Made by a program: the position numbers and the translations under genes
In this document: positions 24,423 through 34,060 of the stretch, in pieces
How the letters are laid out: each line of letters starts with the position of its first letter
How positions within the stretch are numbered: position 1 is the first letter of the stretch
NCBI GenBank assembly: GCA_030068145.1
Contig: JAPJBO010000543.1
Location: 89,461-153,460, forward strand
DNA from: Diplonema papillatum
Taxonomy: Eukaryota > Euglenozoa > Diplonemea > Diplonemida > Diplonemidae
Length of the DNA stretch: 64,000 nt
Direction of reading: 5' to 3'
The notes under the pieces: model-generated
Told to the model about the DNA's origin: nothing
Databases searched by the model: none
Seen by the model: the letters and a program-made list of their open reading frames with translations, nothing else

Positions 24423-25521
24423 TGCCTTTCTGCTGTACCTTCGACCAGTCTATGTACTCTTTAAAAGTACCAGAGGTCCAGCTACCCGCTCTTAGTAGGA
24501 CTCCTAAGTCCGGGTTTTCGTCGTTTATGTCGTGCGCAGCCCCCCTACGGAAGCTGTGCGTTCCCCACCCAATGACGGGCTTCTGGTGGCGGTCTGCCTT
24601 CAACTTCACATTCTCCAGCACGATTGGATAAGTGAGTTGGAATACCCGTCGGCCAGGCTCGGTCGTGTTCTGGATGAACGGCCACAAGTAGTGGACTGGG
24701 CACATGGAACGCCATCCTACTGTAACGGTCGTGGCCTTGCATGTGCAACCCCTCGTTAAAACCTCTCCGCTTTGTTTGCTTTTCCGGGAGGCGAGGACAA
24801 TGTGCAACTCCTGTTGGAATCGGAAGACGGAGCTGTGTCGCTTCGATGTCTTAACGTCGTGGAGAGCTGAGTGAGGGGCGTCGGTCTCGAGCCCTCGACA
24901 GAGAGGAAGTGCTTCGTTGTTCGTCCGGAGAAGGAAGACGTACGACAGCACCGCGAGTGCGTTAAACTCGCGTAGCAAGCTCTTGGACGGTGTCGAAAAC
25001 TTCGTGTCGGCCAGTATTTTGTCCAAGAGCTGGGACGTTATCGGGTCCATCTTGTGCGTTGCCTTCTGCTCTCGACGGATGCCTTTGATCGCCTCCTGAA
25101 CCCCTTTCGTGCGCAGTCGAGAGTCGATGCGGAGGTATCTTTGCACCTTCTCTAGTGCTGACAGGGAGCATTCTGCCGTGTCAGCGTTTGTGTGCAGCGA
25201 CACGTAGCCTTCGAGCTCTGTGGTGTCGATCGGGAAGTGCGCGATGCACATCGCGTTCGCGTACCGGCTCCAAGATCGAACAGCGCGGAAGTACTGGTAC
25301 CAGGTTTCGCCCTTCACGGACGAAACCTTCAGATGCTTGACTGCATCTCGAACCATCTCGCGTGCGACCATAGGCGATGCCGCTTCGAGTGCTTCCAGCT
25401 TCCTCTTCATCGGCATGTGGATGCTTCTTATGCCTTTGTCCGACCCGTCCTTCGCTCGTTCCATAGCGTCAGTCAACATCTGGATGACTTCCGATCCGGT
25501 CGGGTACGCCAATGCGGACAT
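24400..25521 (-). CDS. Tyrosine recombinase of a mobile element (Crypton-like or related)
   Basis: A 373-residue single-frame protein. The catalytic set can be placed: Arg199 in LLRTNNE, candidate Lys247/249 in SRKSKQSG, His322 and Arg325 in HSFRRG, Trp348 in GSW, and nucleophile Tyr356 in EYID. An insert with CTC (residues 259-261) and CPVH (274-277) could bind zinc. The N-terminal 150 residues resemble a core-binding domain by position. Such enzymes excise or integrate circular DNA by single-strand transfer. ATG at 25519-25521. The last codons and the stop lie inside the outermost 47-bp unit (SNGL-stop from CAGACCGTTGCTGC read in reverse). No reverse transcriptase lies next to it, so a DNA-type YR element is the simplest reading. 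A solo remnant of a YR retroelement is the alternative. Confidence 0.88.
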   Translation of the reverse strand: MSALAYPTGSEVIQMLTDAMERAKDGSDKGIRSIHMPMKRKLEALEAASPMVAREMVRDAVKHLKVSSVKGETWYQYFRAVRSWSRYANAMCIAHFPIDTTELEGYVSLHTNADTAECSLSALEKVQRYLRIDSRLRTKGVQEAIKGIRREQKATHKMDPITSQLLDKILADTKFSTPSKSLLREFNALAVLSYVFLLRTNNEALPLCRGLETDAPHSALHDVKTSKRHSSVFRFQQELHIVLASRKSKQSGEVLTRGCTCKATTVTVGWRSMCPVHYLWPFIQNTTEPGRRVFQLTYPIVLENVKLKADRHQKPVIGWGTHSFRRGAAHDINDENPDLGVLLRAGSWTSGTFKEYIDWSKVQQKGMICSNGL

Positions 25522-25856
25522 CTTTTAAAGGGTGGGTGGGCGGGAAAACCTTTGTACTTACGTACGCTTCTTCTTTGGAAGAAGGCTCCGAGGCGGTCGT
25601 AGAGGTTGACTAGACGCTAACAAAACATGCCAATCCCTGTCACGCAGTGTCATTGGGATTGACTCTTCCTTTGTTATCGGGGTCAACTCTCTAGAACGGA
25701 AGGATGAGCTTACGTGGACCGCTCATCTGCGATGGGTAACTCGGTCGTCGGATCTGATGGAAATCGATACCGGCAATCCGATGTTGAGTAGTCCAGGTAG
25801 TCGTTCGGGTCTTTCTGTTCCCTACGCAGACACTCAGATTTCCCGGTCCCATCGCA

Positions 25857-25908
25857 GTCACCTCACCTCACATTACTAGTAAGTATTGTCACAGACCGTT
25901 GCTGCTCA
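25857..25908. repeat. Solitary 47-bp-array unit beyond the recombinase gene
   Basis: CACCTCACCTCACATTACTAG continues with TAAGTATTGTCACAGACCGT and TGCTGC. The same variant unit is found only at the far left edge of the array (13652-13700). The recombinase gene and about 330 bp upstream of it (25522-25856) are therefore enclosed by unit sequence on both sides. The 25522-25856 stretch holds no other ORF of note and presumably contains the gene's promoter. Confidence 0.85.
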
Positions 25909-26032
25909 TCAATCTCAAATCACTTTTACTACTGCACAGCCTGCCCCATCCCCCCCCCTCTCTCCCTGGGCAGCCGTCACAGACACAACTGACTGCTAAT
26001 TCGGAAAAGAGAAGAAAAAGGCAACCCGCGAA

Positions 26033-29000
26033 ATGCCGCTCAGCGCTGCCAGAAGCGCTCCCAGAAGCTACGGCAACGGCACGCCGAGGGAAAGCTTGGG
26101 GGAGGCCGACCGGGGCGCGATCCTGACGGAGCTGCAGGAGATGCTCGGGCGGGACCGGCCGATGGACATTTTCGCGTACATTGAGTGTTTCGCGAAGCAG
26201 CGGGCAAACGTCTTGAACCGAAGCCCAATGGAGCAAGCGGCCGTCCTCTGCGACGCGTCGGCGACCGGCAACGCGGAGTACCTAACGGCGCTGCTGTCGC
26301 AGGGAGTCGACCCGAACGTGAGCGACTACGACAAGAGGCACCCGCTCCACTTGGCTTCCGAGGAAGGACACCTTGAGTGTGTCAAGCTGTTGGTGGAGGC
26401 TGGGGCGGCCGTGGGCTGCGAGGACAGGTGGGGCACGAGGCCGCTGGACGGCGCGATCCAGAATCACCACTCGGAGGTCGCGGACTACCTGCGGTCGAAG
26501 GGCGCCGAGCCGAGCGTCAGCCGGAACGAGCAGGGCGCCACCGCGCTGTGCAGCGCGGCCGGCAAGGGTGACATGGCGCAGCTGGAGCTGCTGCTGCGCA
26601 AGGGCATCTCGCCGAACGTGAGCGACTACGACAAGCGGACGGCCCTCCACCTAGCCGCAGAGGAGGGACACCTCGCTTGCGTCAAAGTGCTCGTCGACGC
26701 CGGCGGCGACGTCAACGCTCAGGACCGGTGGCTCACGTCGCCGTTGACGGGCGCCGAAAACAACAACCATTCAGGTATCGTTGCTTATTTCACTTGAAAG
26801 TATGCCAATACTGCAGGGAATAGTTGTCTAGACCTCTTGAGTTTTTGTTCTTGAGAAAAAGCGAAGCCTTTTTTTTGGCACCAATTCAAGATATCCCCCC
26901 CAAATTTGGGTACTACGTTAGGAAACCCCCTTCCCGGGTTTGCGGGTCCGGGGTTTGCGGGTTTCCCGAATAAACACATCTGCCGTGCAATGAGAACCAT
27001 CGCGCGCTACCTGAGGTCGGAAGGGGCGAAGAGCTCGCTGGAGCTGTCGATGGGCCAGCAGAGACGGCCGTCGTGCCTGCTGCAGACGCAGGACCTGATC
27101 GCTGCCGCGAAGCTGAACAACGTGGCGCAGCTCGGGCTGCTGCTGGCGAGCGGGGAGGAGCTCGACACCGTCGACATCGACAACCGGACGGCCCTCCACA
27201 TCGCGGCGGGCGGAGGAAGGGCACTTCGACGCGACGGATGTCAGCTTACATACTTAAACACCCCCTCAAATCTTCCTCAGCAATTCTCTCCTATTTGGGC
27301 TACAAGTGTTGGGCACTCGAGGAGGTCGGTTTTGTCGACAATGAGAGGACATCTTGTTGTTGTGTATCCTCGCAGCTCCGCAGGTTGACAAGGTGCGGGG
27401 ATGAATTTGCTCCACCTCCCTTCCTCGTCGAGAGCGGCGCGTCCGTCGAGGCGAAGGACAGCGCGGGGGCGCGATCCCTCAACGACCCCTCACCTCTCTT
27501 CATGATTGATGCCTAGCATCAATCAGCACAAGAGGCAGTGTTCTGTTTAAACTTCCAACCACGAGTTTCCCACCCATTCTCACGGATTTTCCGAGGGAAT
27601 CTGCGAAGGCTTGACGAATTTACATACAGGGTGTCTGTTCTACGGGGAAAACATTTTGTTCTCCCTCCCACCCGCCCAGTGGCAGGAATGGCGCGACGCC
27701 GGGGTGAATTTGCCATCCGTTTTCCTAGCCGTCCACGAGTACTTCGTGAGAGCCGGGGCCGAGATCCCTCCCACCTTAACCCCGCAGGGTGTCCAAAGTA
27801 CCCGTGGGGTATCACCCCATCGTAAGTTGCAATCCGGAGTTCTTCATTTCTTTCCTCTCTTTGAACGAAAACCGCAGCTGCAATGCACAGCTGCAATGCA
27901 CAGCAGCAATGCACAGCAGCAATGCACAGCAGCTATGCACAGCTGCAATGCACAGCAGCAATGCACAGCTGCAATGCACAGCAGCAATGCACAGCTGCAA
28001 TGCACAGCAGCAATGCACAGCAGCAATGCACAGCTGCAATGCACAGCAGCAATGCACAGCTGCAATGCAATGTACAGCTGCAATGCACAGCAGCAATGCA
28101 CAGCTGCAATGCACAGCAGCAATGCACAGCTGCAATGCAATGCACAGCTGCAATGCACAGCTGCAATGCACAGCAGCAATGCACAGCTGCAATGCACAGC
28201 AGCAATGCACAGCTGCAATGCACAGCAGCAATGCACAGCAGCAATGCACAGCTGCAATGCACAGCAGCAATGCACAGCTGCAATGCACAGCTGCAATGCA
28301 CAGCAGCAATGCACAGCAGCAATGCACAGCTGCAATGCACGGCAGCAATGCACAGCTGCAATGCACAGCAGCGATGTCTGACTGCAAAGTCCTACTGCAA
28401 AGCCCCATACTGAGGATAGCCGATAGAGATTCTGCCCGTATGCCTCCCAAATTTGGGTACCGAATTAAGATGTCTCCCGGAAGTTGGATAATACATTCGG
28501 AGACCCCCTCCTCACTGGATGTGAACCATTCTCCACCCCGCAGACGTCGCGCACTACCTGAGGTCGGAAGGGGCAAAGAGCTCGCTGGAGCTGTCGATCG
28601 GCCTGCAGAGGCGGCCGTCGTTCCTGCTGCAGACGCAGGACCTGATCGCTGCCGCGAAGCTGAACAACGTGGCGCAGCTCGGGCATCTGCTGGCGAGCGG
28701 GCACGAGCTCGACACCGTCGACATCGACAACCGGACGGCCCTCCACATCGCGGCGGAGGAAGGGCACTTCGACGCGGTCAAGTTCCTCGTCGAGAGCGGC
28801 GCGTCCGTCGAGGCGAAGGACCGCTGGGGCGCAACAGCCCTGCAGTACGCCATCCGCAACACGCACAACGACGTCGCAGGGCTCCTGAAGGACAGCGGTG
28901 CCCGGACTGTCAAGTTCGCCGAGCTTCCCACGTACACGGCGTATCAAAGGCGCACCCGGAACTTCTTCGACTCGATGGCCGTGTGCATCGGTTTCCCCAC

Positions 29001-31317
29001 GACCGACGTCTTGCCGCTGAACGTCCTCATGCGCAAGCTCAAATTCGAGTTCGGCATGAACCTCGACGACCACCAGACCCTCCTGGCGGAAGTCAAGACC
29101 CTGGCGCGGTCCCGCGAGGATAGTGCTGTCGGCATCCTGCTCACCGAAGAGACCCGCGCGGCGCTCGAGGCGTACCAAGCGTACGAAGACACGCACCAGC
29201 CGGAGCTCGCCGACTCGGTCTTCCTCTGGCCGGACTTCGCGGACGCCGTCCTGAACCCGTTGCCCGAGCATGACCGGCTGAGCGAGCGCGAATTCGACAC
29301 CGAAGGCGACGTCATCCTGAGCACCGTCGTCCTCGACAAGCTCGTCATCCGGAACTGGGAGGCCTTCACCCACAACCTGCGTGCCATGTATGCGTCCTGC
29401 ACTCTACCTTGTCTCTCCCTCTCTCTCTTTCTTCCTGTGTATGTGTGCCTTCACCCACAACCTGCGTGCCATGTATGCGTCCTGCACTCTACCTTGTCTC
29501 TCCCTCTCTCTCTTTCTTCCTGTGTATGTGTGCCTTCACCCACAACCTGCGTGCCGTGTACGCGTTCTGCACTCTAACTTGTCTCTCTATGTATGTATGT
29601 GCCATGTTCAATGATGTTGAGGAATATCTCACCCAACTGCCTACATGCACGATGCGCTGGTCTCGAGCGATCGTGAGTCTTCGAAACTGTGGGGTCTCGA
29701 TAGAGAAGGGTGCTCGAAAGGTTGCGGGAAAACTGACGTGAGACCTGTCCTATTCTGACTGGATCGCTGATTTGACCCTCTCCTATCTCGTATCCGGACC
29801 TGGTCTGACCCGATTTCGGCTGAAAACTCGAAATTGAAGCACAGGCTCTAGCAGGGTCCTGTCGAGCAAAACTTGAGTATGCAACACAAGGCGGAAAACT
29901 CATCCAACAACACACAGCTACGAAGACATTCTGTACAACACGCCCAACGACGGCGACTGTGCGCAATACATCCCTGAGCTGAGAAGCGCGAACCCGAACC
30001 GCTTCGGCGTGTCCGTGTGTACTGTATGTTACCTTCCCCCTTTCCATCTCCGACGGACCGACCTTCCGCAACAGAACAGGGGGGCCAGAAGAGATGGTCC
30101 CTGCACTGGCCTCGAAGTCAGACAGGGAAAGTGCTGTTTTGGCACCAACTTGGGAGAAAGAACTCTTTTTGGGCACAAACTCAGGAGAGAAAAGGTACTG
30201 TTTTTGGGCAAAAAAAAAACTCAGAAAACCGTACTGTTTTGGCATCTCGCCGAGGTGACCCAAATTACTGCAGCCTCTTCTACCGCTCGAAGTGCGCGGG
30301 CTGGCGTTCGACGACACCACGCTGACACGGAAGGGGGAAACCCGTTCAACCCGGCGGCCGACGTCGGCGATGCAGAATGCTTTCTAACCCCACCTAACCA
30401 AACTATCACACGGTCTATCAGGCGGCTTATCCATCTTGATCATCCATTTCCCAGCCTCAAAACTCCTCTTCCACGAACAGATCGACGGCCAGCGGTGCCA
30501 CTTGGGAGACACCGAGGACTCGTTCAGTGTGCAGTCCGTCGGGAAGACGTTCGCGTACACGCTGGCTTTGCGGGCGCACGGCGCCGAGTTCGTGCACAAC
30601 CACGTCGGCCGCGAGCCGAGCGGGCGCGCGTTCAACGACTTCACGCTGACCCGGAAGGGCAAGCCGTTCAACCCGGTGACCAACGCCGGCGCGATTGTCA
30701 CGTGCAGCCTCCTCAACGGCGAGATCGATGACATCGACGAGCGGTTGAAGCCGTATAAGGAGTTCGTATCCGAGTGCGCGGGCGGGCTGGAGGTCGGAGA
30801 CTGCCTTGATGTGTACCGCAGCGAGCAAGGCTGCGCCTTCCGCAACTACGCTCTGGCGAACTTCATGCTCGCCGAGAACACGTTTCCCCCGGAGGTGGAC
30901 TCCCACGAGAAGCTGTCGAAGACGGTCGAATTCTACCTCCGCGTGTGCTCCTGCAGGGTGAGCACGCCGCTGCTGGCGAACGCCGCAGCGACGTATGCCA
31001 ACTACGGGCGGAGCCCGCTGACCGGGAAGCACCTGATCACCGAGACGGGGGTGAAGCAGACGCTGCAGATCCTCGCGTCGTGCGGCATGTACGACTACTC
31101 CGGCGAGTGGGCGTGTACCATAGGCATGCCCGCTAAGTCCGGCGTGTCGGGAGAGATCTTCATCGTCGTCCCCGGCGTGTGCGGTCTCTGCGTCTGGTCC
31201 CCGAAGCTCGACTCCATCGGCAACTCCGTCCGCGGCATCCGCTTCGCGAAGGCGTTCGCCGAAAAGTTCAGGTACTCCGTCCTCGACCTGCTGTTCAGAG
31301 CGAAGGAAACGGCGTGA
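26033..31317 (+). CDS. Glutaminase with N-terminal ankyrin repeats, four exons, 842 residues
   Basis: Hydrolyses glutamine to glutamate and ammonia. Exons inferred: 26033-26774, 28544-29387, 29918-30023, 30481-31317. Donors are GTATCG, GTATGC and GTATGT; acceptors end CCCGCAG, CACACAG and GAACAG. Split phases (1, 2, 0) agree, giving 2,529 coding bases and one open frame. Domains: Ser/Arg-rich leader 1-20 (possible mitochondrial presequence); helical segment 25-62; three ankyrin modules at about 66-158, 167-258 and 278-366, each with a DYDKRTALHLAAEEGH-like and a DRWG-like half; helical EF-hand-like region about 375-525; glutaminase domain about 530-830. Family residues seen: QYIPEL (545-550), SVQSVGK with nucleophile Ser583 and Lys586, NAGAI, CGMYDYSG, PAKSGVSG, GNSVRG. 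In animal enzymes the ankyrins lie after the catalytic domain; here they precede it. The ATG at 26033 opens the frame; an upstream exon is not excluded. Confidence 0.92.
26880..27500 (+). pseudogene. Broken duplicate of glutaminase exon 2 within intron 1
   Basis: 26998-27225 repeats the start of exon 2 (ARYLRSEGAKSSLEL, TQDLIAAAKLNNVAQL, VDIDNRTALHIAA) and is preceded by a CCCAAATTTGGGTAC segment also found about 100 bp before the real exon 2 (28447-28461). The duplicated block thus includes intron sequence. It carries a four-base insertion (GCGGCGGGCGGAGG) that shifts the frame. Between GACGCG (about 27235) and TTCCTCGTCGAGAGC (about 27421) there is a foreign insert of about 190 bp. The true exon 2 at 28544 restores phase with exon 1; this copy does not. 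Confidence 0.88.
27877..28374. repeat. 13-bp tandem repeat (CAATGCACAGCAG/CTG), about 38 copies, in glutaminase intron 1
   Basis: Units alternate irregularly between ending CAG and CTG, with a few shortened steps (CAATGCAATG) near 28070 and 28135. All frames are open on both strands because the unit lacks stops. No reading here continues into an exon in phase, and the array lies wholly between inferred exons 1 and 2. Confidence 0.95.
29362..29585 (+). repeat. 85-bp tandem repeat copying the exon 2/intron 2 boundary
   Basis: GCCTTCACCCACAACCTGCG begins at 29362, 29447 and 29532, a spacing of exactly 85. The first copy holds the last codons of exon 2 (AFTHNLRA) and the donor at 29388. The next two copies repeat both the coding tail and a donor-like GTATGCGTCC or GTACGCG sequence inside intron 2. 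The CT-rich remainder of each unit is intronic. Confidence 0.9.
30285..30370 (+). pseudogene. Decayed fragment of glutaminase exon 4 inside intron 3
   Basis: GGCGTTCGACGACACCACGC, ACACGGAAGGGG and CCGTTCAACCCGGCGGCC parallel the exon 4 bases for the AFNDFTLTRKGKPFNP region at about 30630-30680, in the same orientation and order, with substitutions and a one-base change of frame. It lies about 110 bp before the real exon 4. Confidence 0.75.
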
Positions 31318-31436
31318 GGAACAGCAGAAGGCACTTTCCGACCGACAGGTTTTCTTGTGCGAAGCAGCCACCAGCGTGGAAGATGATGCGACTTTTTTTC
31401 GACTCTCTAGGTACTCCGGCTTCGACCTGCTGTTAC
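31318..31436 (+). pseudogene. Glutaminase 3' flank with a partial repeat of the gene end
   Basis: After the stop codon the sequence GGAACAGCAGAAGGCACTTT and GCGAAGCAGCCACCAGCGTG is followed at 31409 by CTAGGTACTCCGGCTTCGAC and CTGCTGTTACTG, a diverged copy of the last codons of exon 4 (GTACTCCGTCCTCGACCTGC). The copy is cut by the TIR element that starts at about 31437. Confidence 0.7.
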
Positions 31437-31965
31437 TGGGGGGGGTCGAATACAGGAGGTACCTTGAATAGAAGAGGTACCTTGAATACAAGAGGCATTT
31501 TGGAAATCTGGAAAAAGGTTGGATTTTTCCTTGGTCCGCATAACAGACCTTTTTCGACGGTTTTCTGATCGCGATGAGCTCCGATGAAGAGAACCGTGAA
31601 AAATAGACCCGGGGACCAAGATTTATGTGCGTGGTTCATGGGTCCTTGCCAGATGCGGGGCACCGGGCGTGGAACCCACAGGTTTTCAATAGAAAGGACG
31701 GGAATCGACCCACTGGTTGGTGACATTTCTTTGCTGGCCCGTGTAGCAGACCTTTTTCGGCGAATTTGTGCTCGCGTTCAGCTCCGATGAAGAGAACCGT
31801 GAAAAATAGACCCGGGGACCACAAATTGCGTGCGTCTTTCAAGAAGAAGGGAGCTCCCGCGGGTTCCGGGTTTGCGGTACTTTTTCCATTTCTTTTTCGG
31901 GAAAATTGCAGGATCGGCACGCCGAATAGAAGAGGTACCTCTTGTATTCGACCCCCCCCCAGTAA
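31437..31965. mobile_element. Non-autonomous TIR element with G-run termini (about 530 bp)
   Basis: The left end GGGGGGGTCGAATACA followed by GGAGGTACC is matched in reverse at the right end by GGTACCTCTTGTATTCGACC and a C run. The arms agree over about 25 bases with one mismatch and a different G-run length. Inside, a roughly 203-bp segment containing GATGAAGAGAACCGTGAAAA and GACCCGGGGACCA is tandemly doubled (31531-31622 and 31734-31825). No coding capacity. It sits between decayed copies of the glutaminase gene end. Confidence 0.8.
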
Positions 31966-32300
31966 GAGCGAAGGAAACGGCGCGAGGAACAGCAAAAGGC
32001 ACTTTGCCAGCGCGTTCCGACCGACAGGTTTGCTTGACCCTGCTCTTACGGAGCACTCTAGGTACCCCGTCTTCTTCGACCTGCTGTCCAGAAGGCACTC
32101 TGCCAGCGCGTTCCGACCGAAGGGTCTCCTTGACCCTGCTCTTGCGAAGCAGCCACCAGCGTGGAAGATGATGCTGCTTTTTCTGGCGCGCTCGCCAAAA
32201 AGGTTTCGGCACTCTAGGTACTCCGTATCTTCGACCTTCTCTTCGGAGCGAAACGGCGTGAGGAACAGGAAACACCGAACGGTTTAGCGTGCTCTGTGCC
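31966..32300 (+). pseudogene. Further reiterations of the glutaminase 3' end
   Basis: 31969-31996 repeats AGAGCGAAGGAAACGGCG(C)GAGGAACAGC, the bases around the real stop codon. 32005-32170 holds two copies of CAGCGCGTTCCGACCGA followed by CTTGACCCTGCTCTT. At 32212-32275 CTCTAGGTACTCCGTATCTTCGACC and GAGCGAAACGGCGTGAGGAACAG occur again. All are too short and shifted to encode a domain. Confidence 0.8.
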
Positions 32301-32599
32301 CTTAGCGAGCGAAAAACCCGTAAGGAAGAGAAAGACACTTCGCCGGCGTTCGCCAAAAGGTTTTAGACGCTCAGTCCTCCCTGCTCTTACGAAGGGTCCC
32401 ATCGTAGGTATGGTACTTGCTGGCCGGCCCCCTTGGTGGTGGCCAACAACCGACCCGCTGCCTTCCCGCGCTTGGCCCCTCTGGCCATGTGCCAACACAA
32501 CTGCAACTGTCAGAGCCTGCAAACAACACCCGATGCACATTGGAGTGCGCAGACTCTCCCATCCTCCCCCCCTCAAGATCCCAGGGCGAGTGCCCTGAG

Positions 32600-32890
32600 T
32601 AACTGATTGCTCAGACACGGTTGTAGGGGCCTTCTCCCCGTGACGGATACGCCTGTGCTCTTGTAGCACGGGTGGTCCTGGCCCTGTGACAAGCTACGAA
32701 CAGCCTGACAAACCAGACTCACACCGCTGTCCTGTCTGCAGACACTCAGGCTCCCCCCTCTCTGGTTCCGCGCGTGATGATGGTCCGCCTGATGTGTCCG
32801 TGGCTTAAAGGACCGAAACACGGCGCAGACGGGACCAGTGCGGTGTTGAGCACATACCCATTCCCAAGCACGTTCTTGCAATCCCCCCCT
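32600..32890 (+). repeat. Dispersed repeat family B, copy 2 (long form)
   Basis: Contains the upstream segment GATTGCTCAGACACGGTTG and TAGCACGGGTGGTCCTGG, then the core shared by all copies: CCAGACTCACACCGCTGTCC, GTGTCCGTGGCTTAAAGGAC, GGCGCAGACGGGACCAG and AAGCACGTTCTTGCAATC. Confidence 0.85.
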
Positions 32891-32989
32891 CAAAATCTGC
32901 AATTCAGAGGGAAAATCATTACCAAACCCGATGATGCACGGTTTTCAAAATTTGGGTTTCTTTTTGTCACGGCCTGTGGTGTGCCGCCT

Positions 32990-33122
<133 letters not shown>

Positions 33123-33357
33123 ACTCACCTCCCTCATGTTTTCCCTCCGTAGTTTAGACTGGGTGGAGCTGAGCTAATAAACACACATTGTTCCTCTTCA
33201 AGGGCCTTGAAAACCATCCATCATTCCAACAACGACATCGTTGAGTTCGATAGAAGGCTTTGCACGCAATGCCAAGAGAAAGTTCTGGGCTCGTCCGGCA
33301 GCAGTGAGCATGCAGACCGTGCTTCGTCCGGTTGCGGCTTTTCACACGCTGTATAAA

Positions 33358-33752
33358 GGTATTTCGTACAAAGGCTTATGATAAAGGGGGGGGTATAATA
33401 ACACCTGTTATTATTCGATTTGTCGAACAATAAAAAGAACTTGGTGTCGGTCACAAATTGTTTCGAACCTGACTCGCCAAAGCGACCAAGTAAGGTGTAC
33501 ACGAAAGAAGCCATGCATGCCCCCCCAAACCCACCCGTAATAGCTTTAAAAGAACCCATTCGACGAAAATCACCCGGAGACTCTAAAATCCCGGATTCTC
33601 AAGCGAACTATAACTCTAAAAAAGCTCCGGGTAGCCGAACAGTAGGAGGATCAAATCGTTGTCGTGTTTTTAGACAACCCAGACGTGTGTCAAATAATTG
33701 TTATTATTCGACCCCCCCCCCCCCTTTATCATGAGCCGTTGTACGAAATACG
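33358..33752. mobile_element. Second non-autonomous TIR element with G-run termini (about 390 bp)
   Basis: The left arm runs GTATTTCGTACAAAGGCTTA, TGATAAAGGGGGGGG, ATAATAACA. The reverse of the right arm runs GTATTTCGTACAACGGCTCA, TGATAAAG with a longer G run, TCGAATAATAACAA. Arms of about 45 bases match with a few changes. The interior encodes nothing recognisable. The inner G-run plus TCGAATA is shared with the 31.4-kb element, suggesting one family. Confidence 0.78.
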
Positions 33753-33944
33753 GAAGGAGGCCACACAGAACACAAGCAAATCCGGGCTCAGTGCCGGGCG
33801 AAGACGTTCAACGAAAATCCCCGTTCGTAGTCGTGTTATTTATCTCCCCCCCGCAGCTTCCGTCGAAATAAGCGCAAGGCGGCATACGCGCCGGGCGGCC
33901 CCTCGATTATTTCAGACCCAATATTGCGGTTGCCCGAGGGCTGA

Positions 33945-34060
33945 AAAGACGTAGACAGCCTGCTCTGGTGGTTGATCAAACCCACAGGGGCAAGCGCACG
34001 TGCACTAGGCGCGCACAAAATCTTCCGCACCTGCTTCGCTCCTTATAAATTACACCCCAT
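33945..34060 (+). repeat. Dispersed repeat family E, copy 1
   Basis: AAAAGACGTAGACAGC, then GGTGGTTGATCA and a TATAAAT-containing stretch, recurs at 41930-42090 with about 50 bases more between the anchors. From 34061 to 35317 I find no gene; the stretch is A-rich around 34600-34810. Confidence 0.6.

Noticed and set aside
27611..28576. Cys/Ala/Met/Gln-rich ORFs over the 13-bp repeat, some reaching exon 2
   Set aside because: Open on both strands because of the repeat; the inferred exon 1/exon 2 splice excludes the region, and the plus-strand frame entering exon 2 is not the ankyrin frame.
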